Positions 16,191-24,656 of a stretch of 64,000 nucleotides of DNA are shown here, piece by piece. Numbering within the stretch: position 1 is the first letter of the stretch; every line of letters starts with the position of its first letter. The stretch is from Pseudomonas hygromyciniae (GTDB lineage: Bacteria; Pseudomonadota; Gammaproteobacteria; Pseudomonadales; Pseudomonadaceae). The notes beneath the pieces are model-generated. The model saw only the letters and a program-made list of their open reading frames with translations, ran no database searches and was not told where the DNA came from. The translations under genes were made by a program, and so were the position numbers. The stretch lies in assembly GCF_016925675.1 (NCBI RefSeq), contig NZ_CP070506.1, positions 308,501-372,500 on the forward strand, read 5' to 3'.

Positions 16191-17093
16191 GTGAGCCAGG
16201 CCGACGAAGGTTTCGCAAAGAATACTGCTAGGCATGAGCTGCAGATAACGTCGACGCTGCAGTTCTTCGAAGACACCCCCCTGGACGACGTACGTTCCCC
16301 CGCTGAACAACCCCAGCCAACTGCCATGCCGGCCTGCCGCGCTAGGGTCGTGGTGTTGGCGTCGGTCAATGGTGGGGTGGGGCGCAGCACACTGGCGACG
16401 TTATTGGGCAGTGGCTTGCAACGCCTGGGGCGTGCGGTGACGGTCTTGGAACTGGACCCGCAAAACGCCCTGCACCTGCATTTCGGCTTACCTCTGGACA
16501 CTCCGGGACTCGGTCGCGCCAGCCTGTGCAACCGACCGTGGGATCACCTCGCCCAGCCCGGTTTCGGCGGCTGCCGGGTGGTGCTCTTTGGCGAGACCGA
16601 CACGCAGCAGCAAGAAGACTTGCAACGCTGGCTCAAGCAGGATCCGGAGTGGCTGGCGCAGCATTTATCGCACCTGGGCTTGAGTGAGCAGGACACGGTC
16701 ATCATTGACACTCCCGCCGGCAATAACGTCTACCTGCACCAGGCCCTGCACGTCGCCGATACCGCGGTGGTGGTGGCCCTGGCGGATGCGACATCACTGG
16801 GCGCACTGGAGCAGATGCAACGGTTGCTGGCGCCACACCTTGCGCGCCCCTCGGCACTGCGTTGCCACGTGTTCGTCAACCAACTGGACGAAGGCAACGC
16901 CTTCAGCCTGGATATGTTGGACTTATTCCAGCAGCGCCTTGGGGAAAACGGTCTGGAAGTGATCCATCGTGACCCGCTGATCAGTGAGGCGCTGGCCTTT
17001 GGCGAGGACCCGCTGGACAGCGCGGCGGCGAGCATGGCCTGTGACGATATCCATGCGCTGTGTCAGCGATTGGACGGCGTCTTATACGGTTAG
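16191..17093 (+). CDS. bcsQ: BcsQ/WssA-like (YhjQ) MinD-family ATPase, orphan
   Basis: A 300-residue MinD/ParA-superfamily protein related to BcsQ, which localises cellulose synthase at the cell pole. The GTG at 16191 is chosen because AGGAG lies 5 bp upstream. After a 60-residue unconserved N-terminus comes VVVLASVNGGVGRSTLATLL. The deviant Walker A normally reads KGGxGK(S/T); here Asn replaces the signature lysine and Arg the P-loop lysine. Enteric BcsQ also departs from consensus at this site. Further marks are VLELDPQNALHLHFGL, VIIDTPAGNN and a C-terminal IHRDPLISEALAFG like BcsQ. No cellulose synthase genes (bcsA, bcsB, bcsC) follow, so it may be a relic of a lost operon or have another job. 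Confidence 0.72.
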   Translation: MSQADEGFAKNTARHELQITSTLQFFEDTPLDDVRSPAEQPQPTAMPACRARVVVLASVNGGVGRSTLATLLGSGLQRLGRAVTVLELDPQNALHLHFGLPLDTPGLGRASLCNRPWDHLAQPGFGGCRVVLFGETDTQQQEDLQRWLKQDPEWLAQHLSHLGLSEQDTVIIDTPAGNNVYLHQALHVADTAVVVALADATSLGALEQMQRLLAPHLARPSALRCHVFVNQLDEGNAFSLDMLDLFQQRLGENGLEVIHRDPLISEALAFGEDPLDSAAASMACDDIHALCQRLDGVLYG

Positions 17094-17303
17094 GTGCAGA
17101 TGCTTATGCACAATCCGTTAGTCGGACAGCTGTTGAAACGGTCATTTTGTGGAGCTGTTCTCATTACACTGCAACTGCCTGTTTTGCGTGCGTTTTATTT
17201 TGTGAACAAAAAATGACCAGTCAGCATTTTGGCCTGTGAACCCCGCATTTACGGGGTACTCCAAAAAACCATCAACAGAGTTATCCACAGGGTGCTTTGC
17301 CCT

Positions 17304-18527
17304 TTAATCGCGCTCGGCGAGCACCATCAGGTTGCGCGGTGTCAGCGCTGTTTCGCAGAAGTGGCCTACTTGAGCCTTGTAGCCGTTTTCTTGCAGAAAC
17401 AGTGCCCGATCCAGAACCAGCCACACTTCCAGTGGGCGGCGAAACAGGCCACGCACCAACTCCAGGTTTCGTACCTGCGCCAGGCGTTGCCAGCCGTGCT
17501 GCTCCAGGCTTGGCCAATCCTGTTCACCTGTGGATAACCCCTTGAGCGCCGCCAGGTGCCGGCAGTAGTCAGCGAAGGGGCGGCTCAGCCATTCGCTGGG
17601 CAGCGAAGGCGTGGGCAGGTACTCATCACGCCCGCGCAGTTGCCGCTGCAACTGGTCGAAGCCCAGGCGCCGGGCCATGGATGTATCGCGTTGCAGGCGC
17701 ACCCGCGCACCAGCGGTGACGGTTTCGCTCAGGGGCAGGCCAAGATCTTCGCGCGATAAACGCAGTGCCGAAGCGCGGGCCGGGGTCGACAGCGCCTGGT
17801 ACTGCTCGCTGCCGATGCGGTTGTAACAGCACGGCGCCACGGCCAGGTGCATGCAGCCGGCGGCGCTGGCCAGTTGCAGCAGGCGCACGTGCAGATCGCC
17901 GCAGGCATGCAGGGCAACCGGGGTGTGTTCGCGGGTGAGGTGCTGCACGGCGTCCTCGGCCATCACATCTTGCTCACGATGCTGCGCTGGCAATCGATGG
18001 TGATCACTGAGGGCTTTGCCGGCGGCAACCAGCGCTGGATCGTATTCCAGGCAGGTCAGCTCTTGCCCCGGTTGCAGCAGCCGACGGCCGAGGTGGCCTT
18101 TGCCGGCGCACCAGTCGAGCCAATGGGTGGGGCGCTGGGCAAACTGCAGGGCGGCGCCAAACGCCTCGATCTGTTGCCATTTGCGCCCGGGTACATCCAC
18201 ATTCAGGCGCGACGGCGGCGTATGCAGCGCGCCGGACGGTAACTTATCCACAGCACTCAGACGCGTGGCCAGCTGCGCCCATTGGGGAAACGGCGCCGGC
18301 GCCTGTAGTTCGGTGGGCAGGTTGTGGCTGCTTTCGGCCTCTGCCAGCGAGCGCTGGCGCAGCCATTGGGCCAGTTGCGGATGCTGGGTTTCCCAAGGCA
18401 ATCGCAGATGGGTAAAGGGCCGTGGTCGCCACAGCCCTTGATGTTCGGTGAGGAACGCATCCAGCGCGAGGAAGCGTTCCAGCAGGCGCTCGCCCGTCAA
18501 CCGGGTATCAGCGTCCCTGGCAGGCAT
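17304..18527 (-). CDS. SAM-dependent methyltransferase-like protein
   Basis: Protein of 407 residues with a central methyltransferase fold. WLDWCAGKGHLGRRLL is motif I (SAM binding), LTCLEYDPALVAAGK the acidic loop, and PVALHACGDLHVRLLQ a later core motif followed by VAPCCYNRI. This HACGDL...CCYN pattern resembles the conserved-cysteine methyltransferases found in eukaryotic GSTCD-like proteins. The start at 18527 (MPARDADTRLTGERLL) lies 20 bp inside the end of the upstream permease gene, so translation is coupled to the ABC transporter operon. The substrate, perhaps tRNA or a small molecule, is unknown, and no functional link with amino-acid uptake is evident. Confidence 0.75.
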   Translation of the reverse strand: MPARDADTRLTGERLLERFLALDAFLTEHQGLWRPRPFTHLRLPWETQHPQLAQWLRQRSLAEAESSHNLPTELQAPAPFPQWAQLATRLSAVDKLPSGALHTPPSRLNVDVPGRKWQQIEAFGAALQFAQRPTHWLDWCAGKGHLGRRLLQPGQELTCLEYDPALVAAGKALSDHHRLPAQHREQDVMAEDAVQHLTREHTPVALHACGDLHVRLLQLASAAGCMHLAVAPCCYNRIGSEQYQALSTPARASALRLSREDLGLPLSETVTAGARVRLQRDTSMARRLGFDQLQRQLRGRDEYLPTPSLPSEWLSRPFADYCRHLAALKGLSTGEQDWPSLEQHGWQRLAQVRNLELVRGLFRRPLEVWLVLDRALFLQENGYKAQVGHFCETALTPRNLMVLAERD

Positions 18528-19239
18528 CGACCCGCAACCAGCGTTCCAGCAGCTTGAAGCCGCGCACCAGTACATAAGCCATCAGCAGGTAGAACATCCC
18601 GGCGGCAAAGAAGATCTCCACCGGCAGGTAGGTACGGGCAATGATGGTGCGGGCCATGCCAGTCAGTTCCAACAAGGTCACCGTACTGGCCAGGGCGCTG
18701 GCCTTGAGCATCAGGATCACTTCGTTGCTGTAGGCCGGCAGGCCGATGCGCGCCGCACGCGGCAGGATGATGTAGAACAGCGCCTTGGGCTTGGACATGC
18801 CCAGCGCCCGTGCCGCTTCGATCTCACCAGGCGGGATGGCCTGGATCGCGCCGCGCAGGATCTCGGCGATGTAGGCGGCGGTGTGCAGGGTCATGGTGAC
18901 GGTGGCGCACCAGAACGGGTCCCGCAGGTACGGCCACAAGGCGCTTTCGCGCACGGCGTCGAACTGCGCCAGGCCGTAGTACACCAAAAACAGCTGCACC
19001 AGCAGCGGTGTGCCGCGAAAGAAGAAAATGTAGCAATAGGGCAGGGTGCGCACGTACCACAGGCGTGAGGAACGGGCGATGCCCAGGGGGATCGCCAGCA
19101 GCAGGCCGGCGATCACCGCGATGGCCACCAGCTCCAGAGTCAGGGTCGCGCCCTGGGCCAGTCGTGGCAGCCACTTGATGATTACTGCCCAGTTCAGGCC
19201 CAGGTCGAAATGCGACAGCCAGCTATAGTCGCCGTTCAT
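18508..19239 (-). CDS. Polar amino-acid ABC transporter permease (HisM-like)
   Basis: Inner-membrane permease of 243 residues. It has the HisM/HisQ architecture with about five spans and the EAA loop EIEAARALGMSKPKALFYII, which docks to the ATPase. The start is ATG 19239 (MNGDYSWLSHFDLG), overlapping the stop of the preceding permease as ATGA, so the two subunits are translationally coupled and form the heterodimeric pore. The operon order is ATPase, binding protein, permease, permease, methyltransferase. This matches the set I recall as PA5152-PA5155 in P. aeruginosa. The probable substrate class is basic amino acids (Lys/Arg/His/Orn), by family similarity only. Confidence 0.9.
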   Translation of the reverse strand: MNGDYSWLSHFDLGLNWAVIIKWLPRLAQGATLTLELVAIAVIAGLLLAIPLGIARSSRLWYVRTLPYCYIFFFRGTPLLVQLFLVYYGLAQFDAVRESALWPYLRDPFWCATVTMTLHTAAYIAEILRGAIQAIPPGEIEAARALGMSKPKALFYIILPRAARIGLPAYSNEVILMLKASALASTVTLLELTGMARTIIARTYLPVEIFFAAGMFYLLMAYVLVRGFKLLERWLRVDACQGR

Positions 19240-19931
19240 TGCGTGCTCCTCGCAAAGCCGCGAGCGGCGCGTTTTTCCAGGAAGTACATGCCGACCATGG
19301 CCAGGACGGTGAGGCCCAGGTACATAAAGGCCGCGACCATGAAGAAGGTGAAAGGCTGCTTGGTGACGGTCACGCCGATTTGCGCGTGGCGCATGATTTC
19401 TTCCAGGCCGATCACCGAGACCAGCGCGGTGTCCTTCATCAAGATCATGAACAGGTTGCCCAGGCCCGGCAGGGCGATGCGCCACATCTGCGGCATGATC
19501 AGCCGGGTGAAGATGCGCAGCTTCGACAGGCCCAGGGCAATGCCCGCTTCACGGTGGCCCTTGGGAATCGCCAGGATCGCGCCACGGAACACCTCGGTAG
19601 CGTAGGCGCCAAAGCACAGGCCCAGGGCGATCACCCCGGCGGCGAAGGCGCTGAGCGACAGGTCGGGGTTACCGAAAAACTCCCCCAGGGCCCGCATCAT
19701 ATTGACCGTGCCGAAGTAGATCAGCAGCACCCACAGCAGTTCGGGAATGCCCCGGACAATGGTCGAGTAAGCGCCGCCAAGCCATTGCAGGAACTTGTAC
19801 GGGGAAGTCTTGGCCAGGGCGCCGGCCAGGCCGAGCACCAGCCCCAGGCATAACGCCGTGAGTGCCAGTTTGACGGTCATCAGCGCGCCGGCAGCGAGTG
19901 CGGGGCCGAATCCGTAGAGATCGAAATTCAT
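19236..19931 (-). CDS. Polar amino-acid ABC transporter permease (HisQ-like)
   Basis: Second permease subunit, 231 residues, beginning MNFDLYGFGPALAAGALMTV. It has several transmembrane segments and the EAA loop HREAGIALGLSKLRIFTRLI. It ends in the ATGA overlap with the HisM-like gene and starts 74 bp after the binding-protein gene. In the His/Lys/Arg/Orn transporter family HisQ and HisM form an asymmetric pore with two copies of the ATPase. Length and motifs are standard. No independent promoter is visible in front of it, so it is probably expressed from the operon promoter upstream of the ATPase gene. Confidence 0.9.
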   Translation of the reverse strand: MNFDLYGFGPALAAGALMTVKLALTALCLGLVLGLAGALAKTSPYKFLQWLGGAYSTIVRGIPELLWVLLIYFGTVNMMRALGEFFGNPDLSLSAFAAGVIALGLCFGAYATEVFRGAILAIPKGHREAGIALGLSKLRIFTRLIMPQMWRIALPGLGNLFMILMKDTALVSVIGLEEIMRHAQIGVTVTKQPFTFFMVAAFMYLGLTVLAMVGMYFLEKRAARGFARSTQ

Positions 19932-20005
19932 GGTTTTTTCATATCGCGCAAGGCTTGCGAAAAACCGGCGCGCTCAACGCAGCGCGCCGGTCTGGCCAAT
20001 CAGGA

Positions 20006-20758
20006 TCATTCGATGCTGAAAGGGAAGTACTTGTCGTTGATCTTCTTGTAGGTGCCGTCGGCCTTGATTTCCGCCAGGGCCTTGTTCAGACGCTCGCGCA
20101 GTGGGTCGCCTTTACGCACGGCGATGCCGATCTTGTCGCTTTCTACAACCGGGTCGCCTTTGAACTCATAGGCTGAACCGTCTTTGCTCTTGAGCCACTC
20201 GTATTGCACGTACTTGTCGGCGAGCATCCCGTCCAGGCGGCCGGAAGTCAGGTCGAGGTAAGCGTTTTCCTGGGTGTCGTAGAGCTTGGCGGTGGTGTCT
20301 GGCAGTTTGTCTTCCAGGTAGGTGCCGGCCAAGGTCGCGCGTTGTGCACCGATGATCTTGCCTTTGAGGTAGTTGGCGTCGGTCTTGAAGTCCTTGATGG
20401 ATTTGGCTGCGATGAACTGCAGCTTGTTGGAGTAGTACGGGTCGGTGAAGTCAACGGCTTGCTTGCGCTCGTCGGTGATCGACAGCGACGACACCAGGAA
20501 GTCGAACTTCTTGGCGTTCAGGGCCGGGATGATGCCGTCCCAATCCGAGACATACACTTCGCACTTCTCGACTTTCATCTTGGCGCACAGGGCGTCGCCG
20601 ATGTCTTTGTCGAAGCCGACAACGTTGCCGCTGGCGTCTTTATTGTTGAAGGGCGGGTAGGCCGCTTCGATCCCCATTTTCAAAGTCTCGGCCATGGCCG
20701 TGGCGCTGAATGCCATGGAAACGGCGGCGGCCAGGAGGAATTTTTTATAGTTCTGCAT
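20006..20758 (-). CDS. Periplasmic amino-acid binding protein (HisJ/ArgT-like)
   Basis: Solute-binding protein of 250 residues that captures the amino acid in the periplasm and delivers it to the permease pair. Start is ATG 20758 after a GGAG. The signal peptide MQNYKKFLLAAAVSMAFSA ends near AMA|ETLKMG. The mature protein shows the SBP_bac_3 pattern: MGIEAAYPPFNNKDASGNVV, GFDKDIGDALC, DWDGIIPALNAKKFDF, SLSITDERKQAVDFTDPYY and GDPLRERLNKALAEIKADGT. The cysteine pair C..KMKVEKC matches the disulfide of HisJ/LAO-binding proteins, supporting basic amino acids as ligands. It lies 13 bp after the ATPase gene. Confidence 0.92.
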   Translation of the reverse strand: MQNYKKFLLAAAVSMAFSATAMAETLKMGIEAAYPPFNNKDASGNVVGFDKDIGDALCAKMKVEKCEVYVSDWDGIIPALNAKKFDFLVSSLSITDERKQAVDFTDPYYSNKLQFIAAKSIKDFKTDANYLKGKIIGAQRATLAGTYLEDKLPDTTAKLYDTQENAYLDLTSGRLDGMLADKYVQYEWLKSKDGSAYEFKGDPVVESDKIGIAVRKGDPLRERLNKALAEIKADGTYKKINDKYFPFSIE

Positions 20759-20771
20759 GCATGTTGCTCCG

Positions 20772-21545
20772 TTAGCGGTTGCTGGACATGAATTGTTTGC
20801 AGCGCGCCGAAAGCGGGTTTTCAAACACCTGCTGTGGCGATCCTTGCTCTTCGACCAGGCCCTGGTGAAGGAACACCACTTCGCTGGACACTTGGCGGGC
20901 AAAGCCCATTTCGTGGGTGACCAGCAGCATGGTGCGGCCTTCTTCGGCCAGCGCGCGGATCACATTAAGTACTTCCTGAACCATTTCCGGGTCAAGTGCC
21001 GAAGTGGGTTCATCGAACAGAATGACTTTGGGTTGCATCGCCAGCGTGCGGGCAATGGCGGCGCGCTGTTGCTGGCCGCCGGACAATTGCGCCGGGTAGG
21101 CGTGGCGTTTGTCGCCAATGCCGACCTTGGCCAGCAGCGCCTCGGCCACTTCGATGGCTTCGGCCTTGCTCTGGCCGAGCACGCGGCGCGGGGCCTCGAT
21201 GATGTTGTCGAGGATGCTCATATGTGGCCAGAGGTTGAAGTTCTGGAACACAAAGCCGATCTCGCTGCGCAGGCGATTGATCTGCTTGCCGTCGGCGGCC
21301 ATCAGCTCACCGTTTTTTGCGGCCTTGAGCTTGAGCTCTTCGCCGGCCACCAGGATCTGGCCCTGGTGCGGGTTTTCCAAGAGGTTGATGCAGCGCAGGA
21401 ACGTGGACTTGCCGGAACCGGAGGAGCCCAGGATCGAGATCACATCGCCGTCGCGAGCGGTCAGCGAGATACCTTTAAGCACCTCCAGCTCACCATAGCG
21501 TTTATGCAAGTTGCGGATTTCAAGCGCGGGCGCGGCCAAAGCCAT
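20772..21545 (-). CDS. Polar amino-acid ABC transporter ATPase (HisP-like)
   Basis: ATP-binding subunit of 257 residues that powers the HisQM-type permease. Walker A is GSSGSGKST, the signature is LSGGQQQRAAIART, Walker B is VILFDEPTSALDPE, and the switch His lies in LLVTHEMGF. All catalytic motifs are intact and the length is that of HisP (about 257). It is the promoter-proximal gene of a five-gene cluster on the minus strand. The 553-bp gap before it is shared with the divergent gabP. The promoter on this side was not identified, though an AT-poor stretch of about 200 bp directly upstream contains no other feature. Confidence 0.93.
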   Translation of the reverse strand: MALAAPALEIRNLHKRYGELEVLKGISLTARDGDVISILGSSGSGKSTFLRCINLLENPHQGQILVAGEELKLKAAKNGELMAADGKQINRLRSEIGFVFQNFNLWPHMSILDNIIEAPRRVLGQSKAEAIEVAEALLAKVGIGDKRHAYPAQLSGGQQQRAAIARTLAMQPKVILFDEPTSALDPEMVQEVLNVIRALAEEGRTMLLVTHEMGFARQVSSEVVFLHQGLVEEQGSPQQVFENPLSARCKQFMSSNR

Positions 21546-21991
21546 GAGTGGTCCTCATTGTGTTCATTGCGTTCCTGCTGTTGGGTCGCCTTCCTGGCGT
21601 GGCGCCAAGCTAGCATAGCGTTCGGATGACAGCCAACAGCGCCACGGGCGTTAAACAGGCGGTGTGTGACAGGTTGTCGCATCGGCACAGCAGCGTGTCG
21701 CGCCATCAACAACCGAACAACCGTTTTAACCGATAAACCCGTGGCAGTCGCGTAAAAAAGGGCGCGATGGTGCCAGCTTTGGCCGGGTGTTGGAAGGGTT
21801 AAACGGGTAAACGGTGCCTATCAGCCCTTTAATTGGGCGTCACTTACTTTCTGTGTGTGTTTTTGGTGCGCCCATGCGTTCTGGAAGTGAGTCGGCTGGT
21901 AACGTTGTGGCGGATTGCCAGTAATCTCAATGGCTTGCGAGCGTTGGAGAATTGTCCTACAGGCCGCGTCAATCTTGGCTTTGTAACATTT

Positions 21992-22007
21992 TGGCGCAAA
22001 TCTTGCG
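21992..22007 (+). promoter_or_regulatory. Sigma-54-type promoter for gabP
   Basis: TTGGCGCAAATCTTGCG carries the invariant GG and GC with exactly 10 bp between (consensus TGGCAC-N5-TTGCA). It lies about 90 bp before the gabP ATG. Three GGTGC half-sites, at 21769, 21813 and 21865, lie upstream and could bind an enhancer protein. The rest of the 21546-22098 gap shows nothing I can name. Confidence 0.6.
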
Positions 22008-22098
22008 TAAAAAATAAAGAACGCCCCGTTTGTTTCTTTTCACGAAAGCGCAGCAAACCGGGTGGACCGAATACGCAATTCCTCGCAAAGGTGTGTCA

Positions 22099-23490
22099 AT
22101 GAGTAGTACGCAAAGCTCCAATGACCTCGAACAGGGGCTCAAACCGCGGCATGTCACCATGCTGTCGATTGCCGGTGTGATTGGCGCCGGTTTGTTTGTC
22201 GGCTCCGGCCACGCGATTGCGGCAGCCGGCCCGGCCGTGCTGCTGGCCTATGCTGCGGCCGGTACGCTGGTGGTATTGGTGATGCGCATGCTGGCCGAGA
22301 TGGCCGTCGCGTCTCCCGACACCGGTTCTTTTTCCACTTACGCCGACCGGGCCATCGGCCATTGGGCCGGTTTTACCATCGGCTGGCTGTACTGGTGGTT
22401 CTGGGTGCTGGTCATTCCCCTGGAAGCCAACGCCGCCGCGACCATCCTGCACGCCTGGTTCCCCGACGTGGCGATCTGGGCGTTCACCCTGGTCATTACC
22501 TTGTTGCTGACCGCTACCAACTTGTTCAGCGTGAAGAACTACGGCGAGTTCGAGTTCTGGTTTGCCCTGATCAAGGTGGTGGCGATCATCGGTTTTGTGA
22601 TCCTCGGTGTGCTGGCGATCTTCGGCTTGCTGCCGGGTAGCCAGGTCAGCGGGGTATCGCATCTGTTCGACACCCAAGGCTTCTTGCCCAACGGTATGGG
22701 GGCGGTGCTCGCAGCGATTCTGACCACCATGTTCTCGTTCATGGGCACTGAGATCGTGACCATCGCGGCCGCAGAATCGAAAAACCCTGGCCAGCAAATC
22801 ACCAAGGCCACCAACTCGGTGATTTGGCGGATTGGCTTGTTCTACCTGGTGTCGATCTTCATCGTCGTGGCCCTGGTGCCGTGGAACGATCCGACCCTGG
22901 CGGCTGTAGGTTCCTACCAGACTGTGCTGGAGCGCATGGGCATCCCGAATGCCAAGCTGATCGTCGATCTGGTGGTATTGGTCGCCGTGACCAGTTGCCT
23001 GAACTCGGCGCTGTACACCGCGTCGCGCATGCTGTTTTCCCTGGGGCGTCGTGGCGATGCACCGGCGGTGGCCAAACGCACCAACAAAAGCGGCACGCCT
23101 TATTGGGCAGTGATGCTGTCCACGGGCGCGGCGTTCCTCGCGGTATTCGCCAACTACGTGGCGCCGGCGGCAGTGTTTGAATTCCTGCTGGCCAGCTCCG
23201 GCGCGATTGCGCTGCTGGTGTACCTGGTGATTGCCGTGTCGCAACTGCGCATGCGTCAGAAACGTACGGCGGCGGGCGAGAGGATTGCCTTCAAGATGTG
23301 GCTGTTTCCGGGCCTGACCTACGCAGTGATCGTATTTATCGTCGGTGCGCTGACCATCATGCTGTTCCAGGAAGCGCACCGGGTGGAGATTATTGCGACC
23401 GGTGTGTTGAGCTTGCTGGTGGTGGTGGCGGGGTTGCTGGTGGCGAGCCGGCGCAGAGCCCGCAACCTCGGGACTGCAGTGCTGAATTGA
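22099..23490 (+). CDS. gabP: GABA permease
   Basis: Amino-acid/polyamine/organocation permease of 463 residues, very close to E. coli GabP along its whole length as I recall that sequence: LKPRHVTMLSIAGVIGAGLF, SPDTGSFSTYADRAIGHWAG, GWLYWWFWVLVIPLEANAAA and SVKNYGEFEFWFALIKVVAI. It imports 4-aminobutyrate (and analogues) across the inner membrane with about 12 spans. The ATG at 22099 is preferred because it aligns with the family start and AAAGG precedes it; the frame extends 23 codons upstream through the leader. No gabD or gabT is adjacent. A GG-N10-GC promoter upstream implies nitrogen- or CbrB-type control through an enhancer-binding protein. Confidence 0.92.
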   Translation: MSSTQSSNDLEQGLKPRHVTMLSIAGVIGAGLFVGSGHAIAAAGPAVLLAYAAAGTLVVLVMRMLAEMAVASPDTGSFSTYADRAIGHWAGFTIGWLYWWFWVLVIPLEANAAATILHAWFPDVAIWAFTLVITLLLTATNLFSVKNYGEFEFWFALIKVVAIIGFVILGVLAIFGLLPGSQVSGVSHLFDTQGFLPNGMGAVLAAILTTMFSFMGTEIVTIAAAESKNPGQQITKATNSVIWRIGLFYLVSIFIVVALVPWNDPTLAAVGSYQTVLERMGIPNAKLIVDLVVLVAVTSCLNSALYTASRMLFSLGRRGDAPAVAKRTNKSGTPYWAVMLSTGAAFLAVFANYVAPAAVFEFLLASSGAIALLVYLVIAVSQLRMRQKRTAAGERIAFKMWLFPGLTYAVIVFIVGALTIMLFQEAHRVEIIATGVLSLLVVVAGLLVASRRRARNLGTAVLN

Positions 23491-23503
23491 TCAGCCCCCT
23501 CTA

Positions 23504-24223
23504 CTGTAGGAGCGAGCTCGCTCGCGAAAAACGTCAACGATAACGCGTGCTGCCTGGGTAAACGCGTTGTTCTTGAGTTCTTCGCGAGCAAGCTCGCTCC
23601 TACAGTGGTTTTGTATCAATCTTGCGAAGTGGTCAGTGCTTGTGACGCGGCCACGTAATCGGCCTGCTGGCTGCTACGCCACGAAATACTGTAGGAGCGA
23701 GCTTGCTCGCGAAAAAACGTCAACGATAACGCGTGCTGCCGGGTAAACGCGTTGTTCTTGAGTTCTTCGCGAGCAAGCTCGCTCCTACATGGGTTTTGTA
23801 TCAATCTTGCGAAGTGGTCAGTGCCTGCGACGCGGCCACGTAATTGGACTGCTGGCTGCTAACGCCACGAAATACTGTAGGAGCGAGCTCGCTCGCGAAA
23901 AACGTCAACGATAACGCGTGCTGCCTGGGTAAGCGCGTTGTTCTTGAGTTCTTCGCGAGCAAGCTCGCTCCTACATGGGTTTTGTATCAATCTTGCGAAG
24001 TGGTCAGTGCCTGCGACGCGGCCACGTAATCGGCCTGCTGGCTGCTAACGCCACGAAATACTGTAGGAGCGAGCTTGCTCGCGAAAAAACGTCAACGATA
24101 ACGCGTGCTGCCGGGTAAACGCGTTGTTCTTGAGTTCTTCGCGAGCAAGCTCGCTCCTACAGTGGTTTTGTATCAATCTTGCGAAGTGGTCAGTGCTTGC
24201 GACGCCGCGACGTAATCGGCCTG
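23504..24223. repeat. Tandem array: REP hairpin plus gene-tail unit, 185-186 bp, four copies
   Basis: Units start at 23504, 23689, 23875 and 24061. Each has a ~102-bp REP doublet (CTGTAGGAGCGAGC... to ...GCTCGCTCCTACA) and a ~60-bp segment resembling the last codons and stop of the next gene on the minus strand; the fourth tail is that gene's real end. Units 1 and 3 share GAGCTCGCTCGCGAAAAACG and TGCCTGGG, while units 2 and 4 share GAGCTTGCTCGCGAAAAAAC and TGCCGGG. This AB-AB pattern implies a 371-bp secondary duplication. It fills the whole gap after gabP. Confidence 0.92.
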
Positions 24224-24586
24224 AAACGCTGGCGATTCAATCCACGCCAACGCCGCCGCTTCATCGTCGCTGTCGGTGGACCACTGCCGATACTCGATCA
24301 GCGCTGCCAGAATAAAGTCCGTGGCGTTCTCTTCGCCCTCCTGCTCCAGCACCAACGCCAGCAGCGGGTGCGCCAGGAACGCCGCACACAGCGCCTGCTG
24401 GCTGATCTCGCCGGCCACGCGCATCTCCACGAACAGTTCGGTCAAGTCCACCGACTCAAGATCAATGCGGTCGTCGTCACCGGCAAATGCATCCTGCTTC
24501 GGCGCATTGGCGCGTTGGGTGCGGTTCTGCTTGGCCTTGGCTTTTGCCCGCTGGGCACGTTTTTGCTGCTTGTCTGGCGAAGCCAT
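24173..24586 (-). CDS. Conserved-type hypothetical protein with basic N-terminus
   Basis: A 137-residue soluble protein of unknown function. I start at ATG 24586 (MASPDKQQKRAQRAKAKAKQ), since AAGGA precedes it and the longer frame runs into the neighbour. The first 40 residues are strongly basic and alanine/glutamine rich. The rest is acidic and helical (DDRIDLESVDLTELFVEMRV, then QALCAAFLAHPLLALVLEQE). No signal peptide, metal motif or known domain is visible. Its last codons, encoding ADYVAASQALTTSQD and the stop, have been copied with the REP palindrome into a tandem array downstream. It lies 70 bp after the hydrolase gene on the same strand and may share its transcript. Confidence 0.7.
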   Translation of the reverse strand: MASPDKQQKRAQRAKAKAKQNRTQRANAPKQDAFAGDDDRIDLESVDLTELFVEMRVAGEISQQALCAAFLAHPLLALVLEQEGEENATDFILAALIEYRQWSTDSDDEAAALAWIESPAFQADYVAASQALTTSQD

Positions 24587-24656
24587 GGGCTCACGTCCTT
24601 GGGTCAGGATCTGGGTGGCGTATTGAAGCGCAGGTCGGGCGAAATCCCAAGGGTTT

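Noticed and set aside
15145..16218. 357-codon minus-strand frame opposite the SDR gene
   Set aside because: The SDR on the plus strand has intact TGxxxGxG, NAG and YxxxK motifs and a ribosome site; the antisense text is Arg/His-rich without domains.
23616..23804. Short minus-strand frame ending ADYVAASQALTTSQD
   Set aside because: It is a duplicated tail of the neighbouring gene fused to REP sequence; no ribosome site or independent start.
23504..24223. CRISPR array
   Set aside because: Repeat units of 185 bp with internal palindromes and no unique spacers of regular size; no cas genes.
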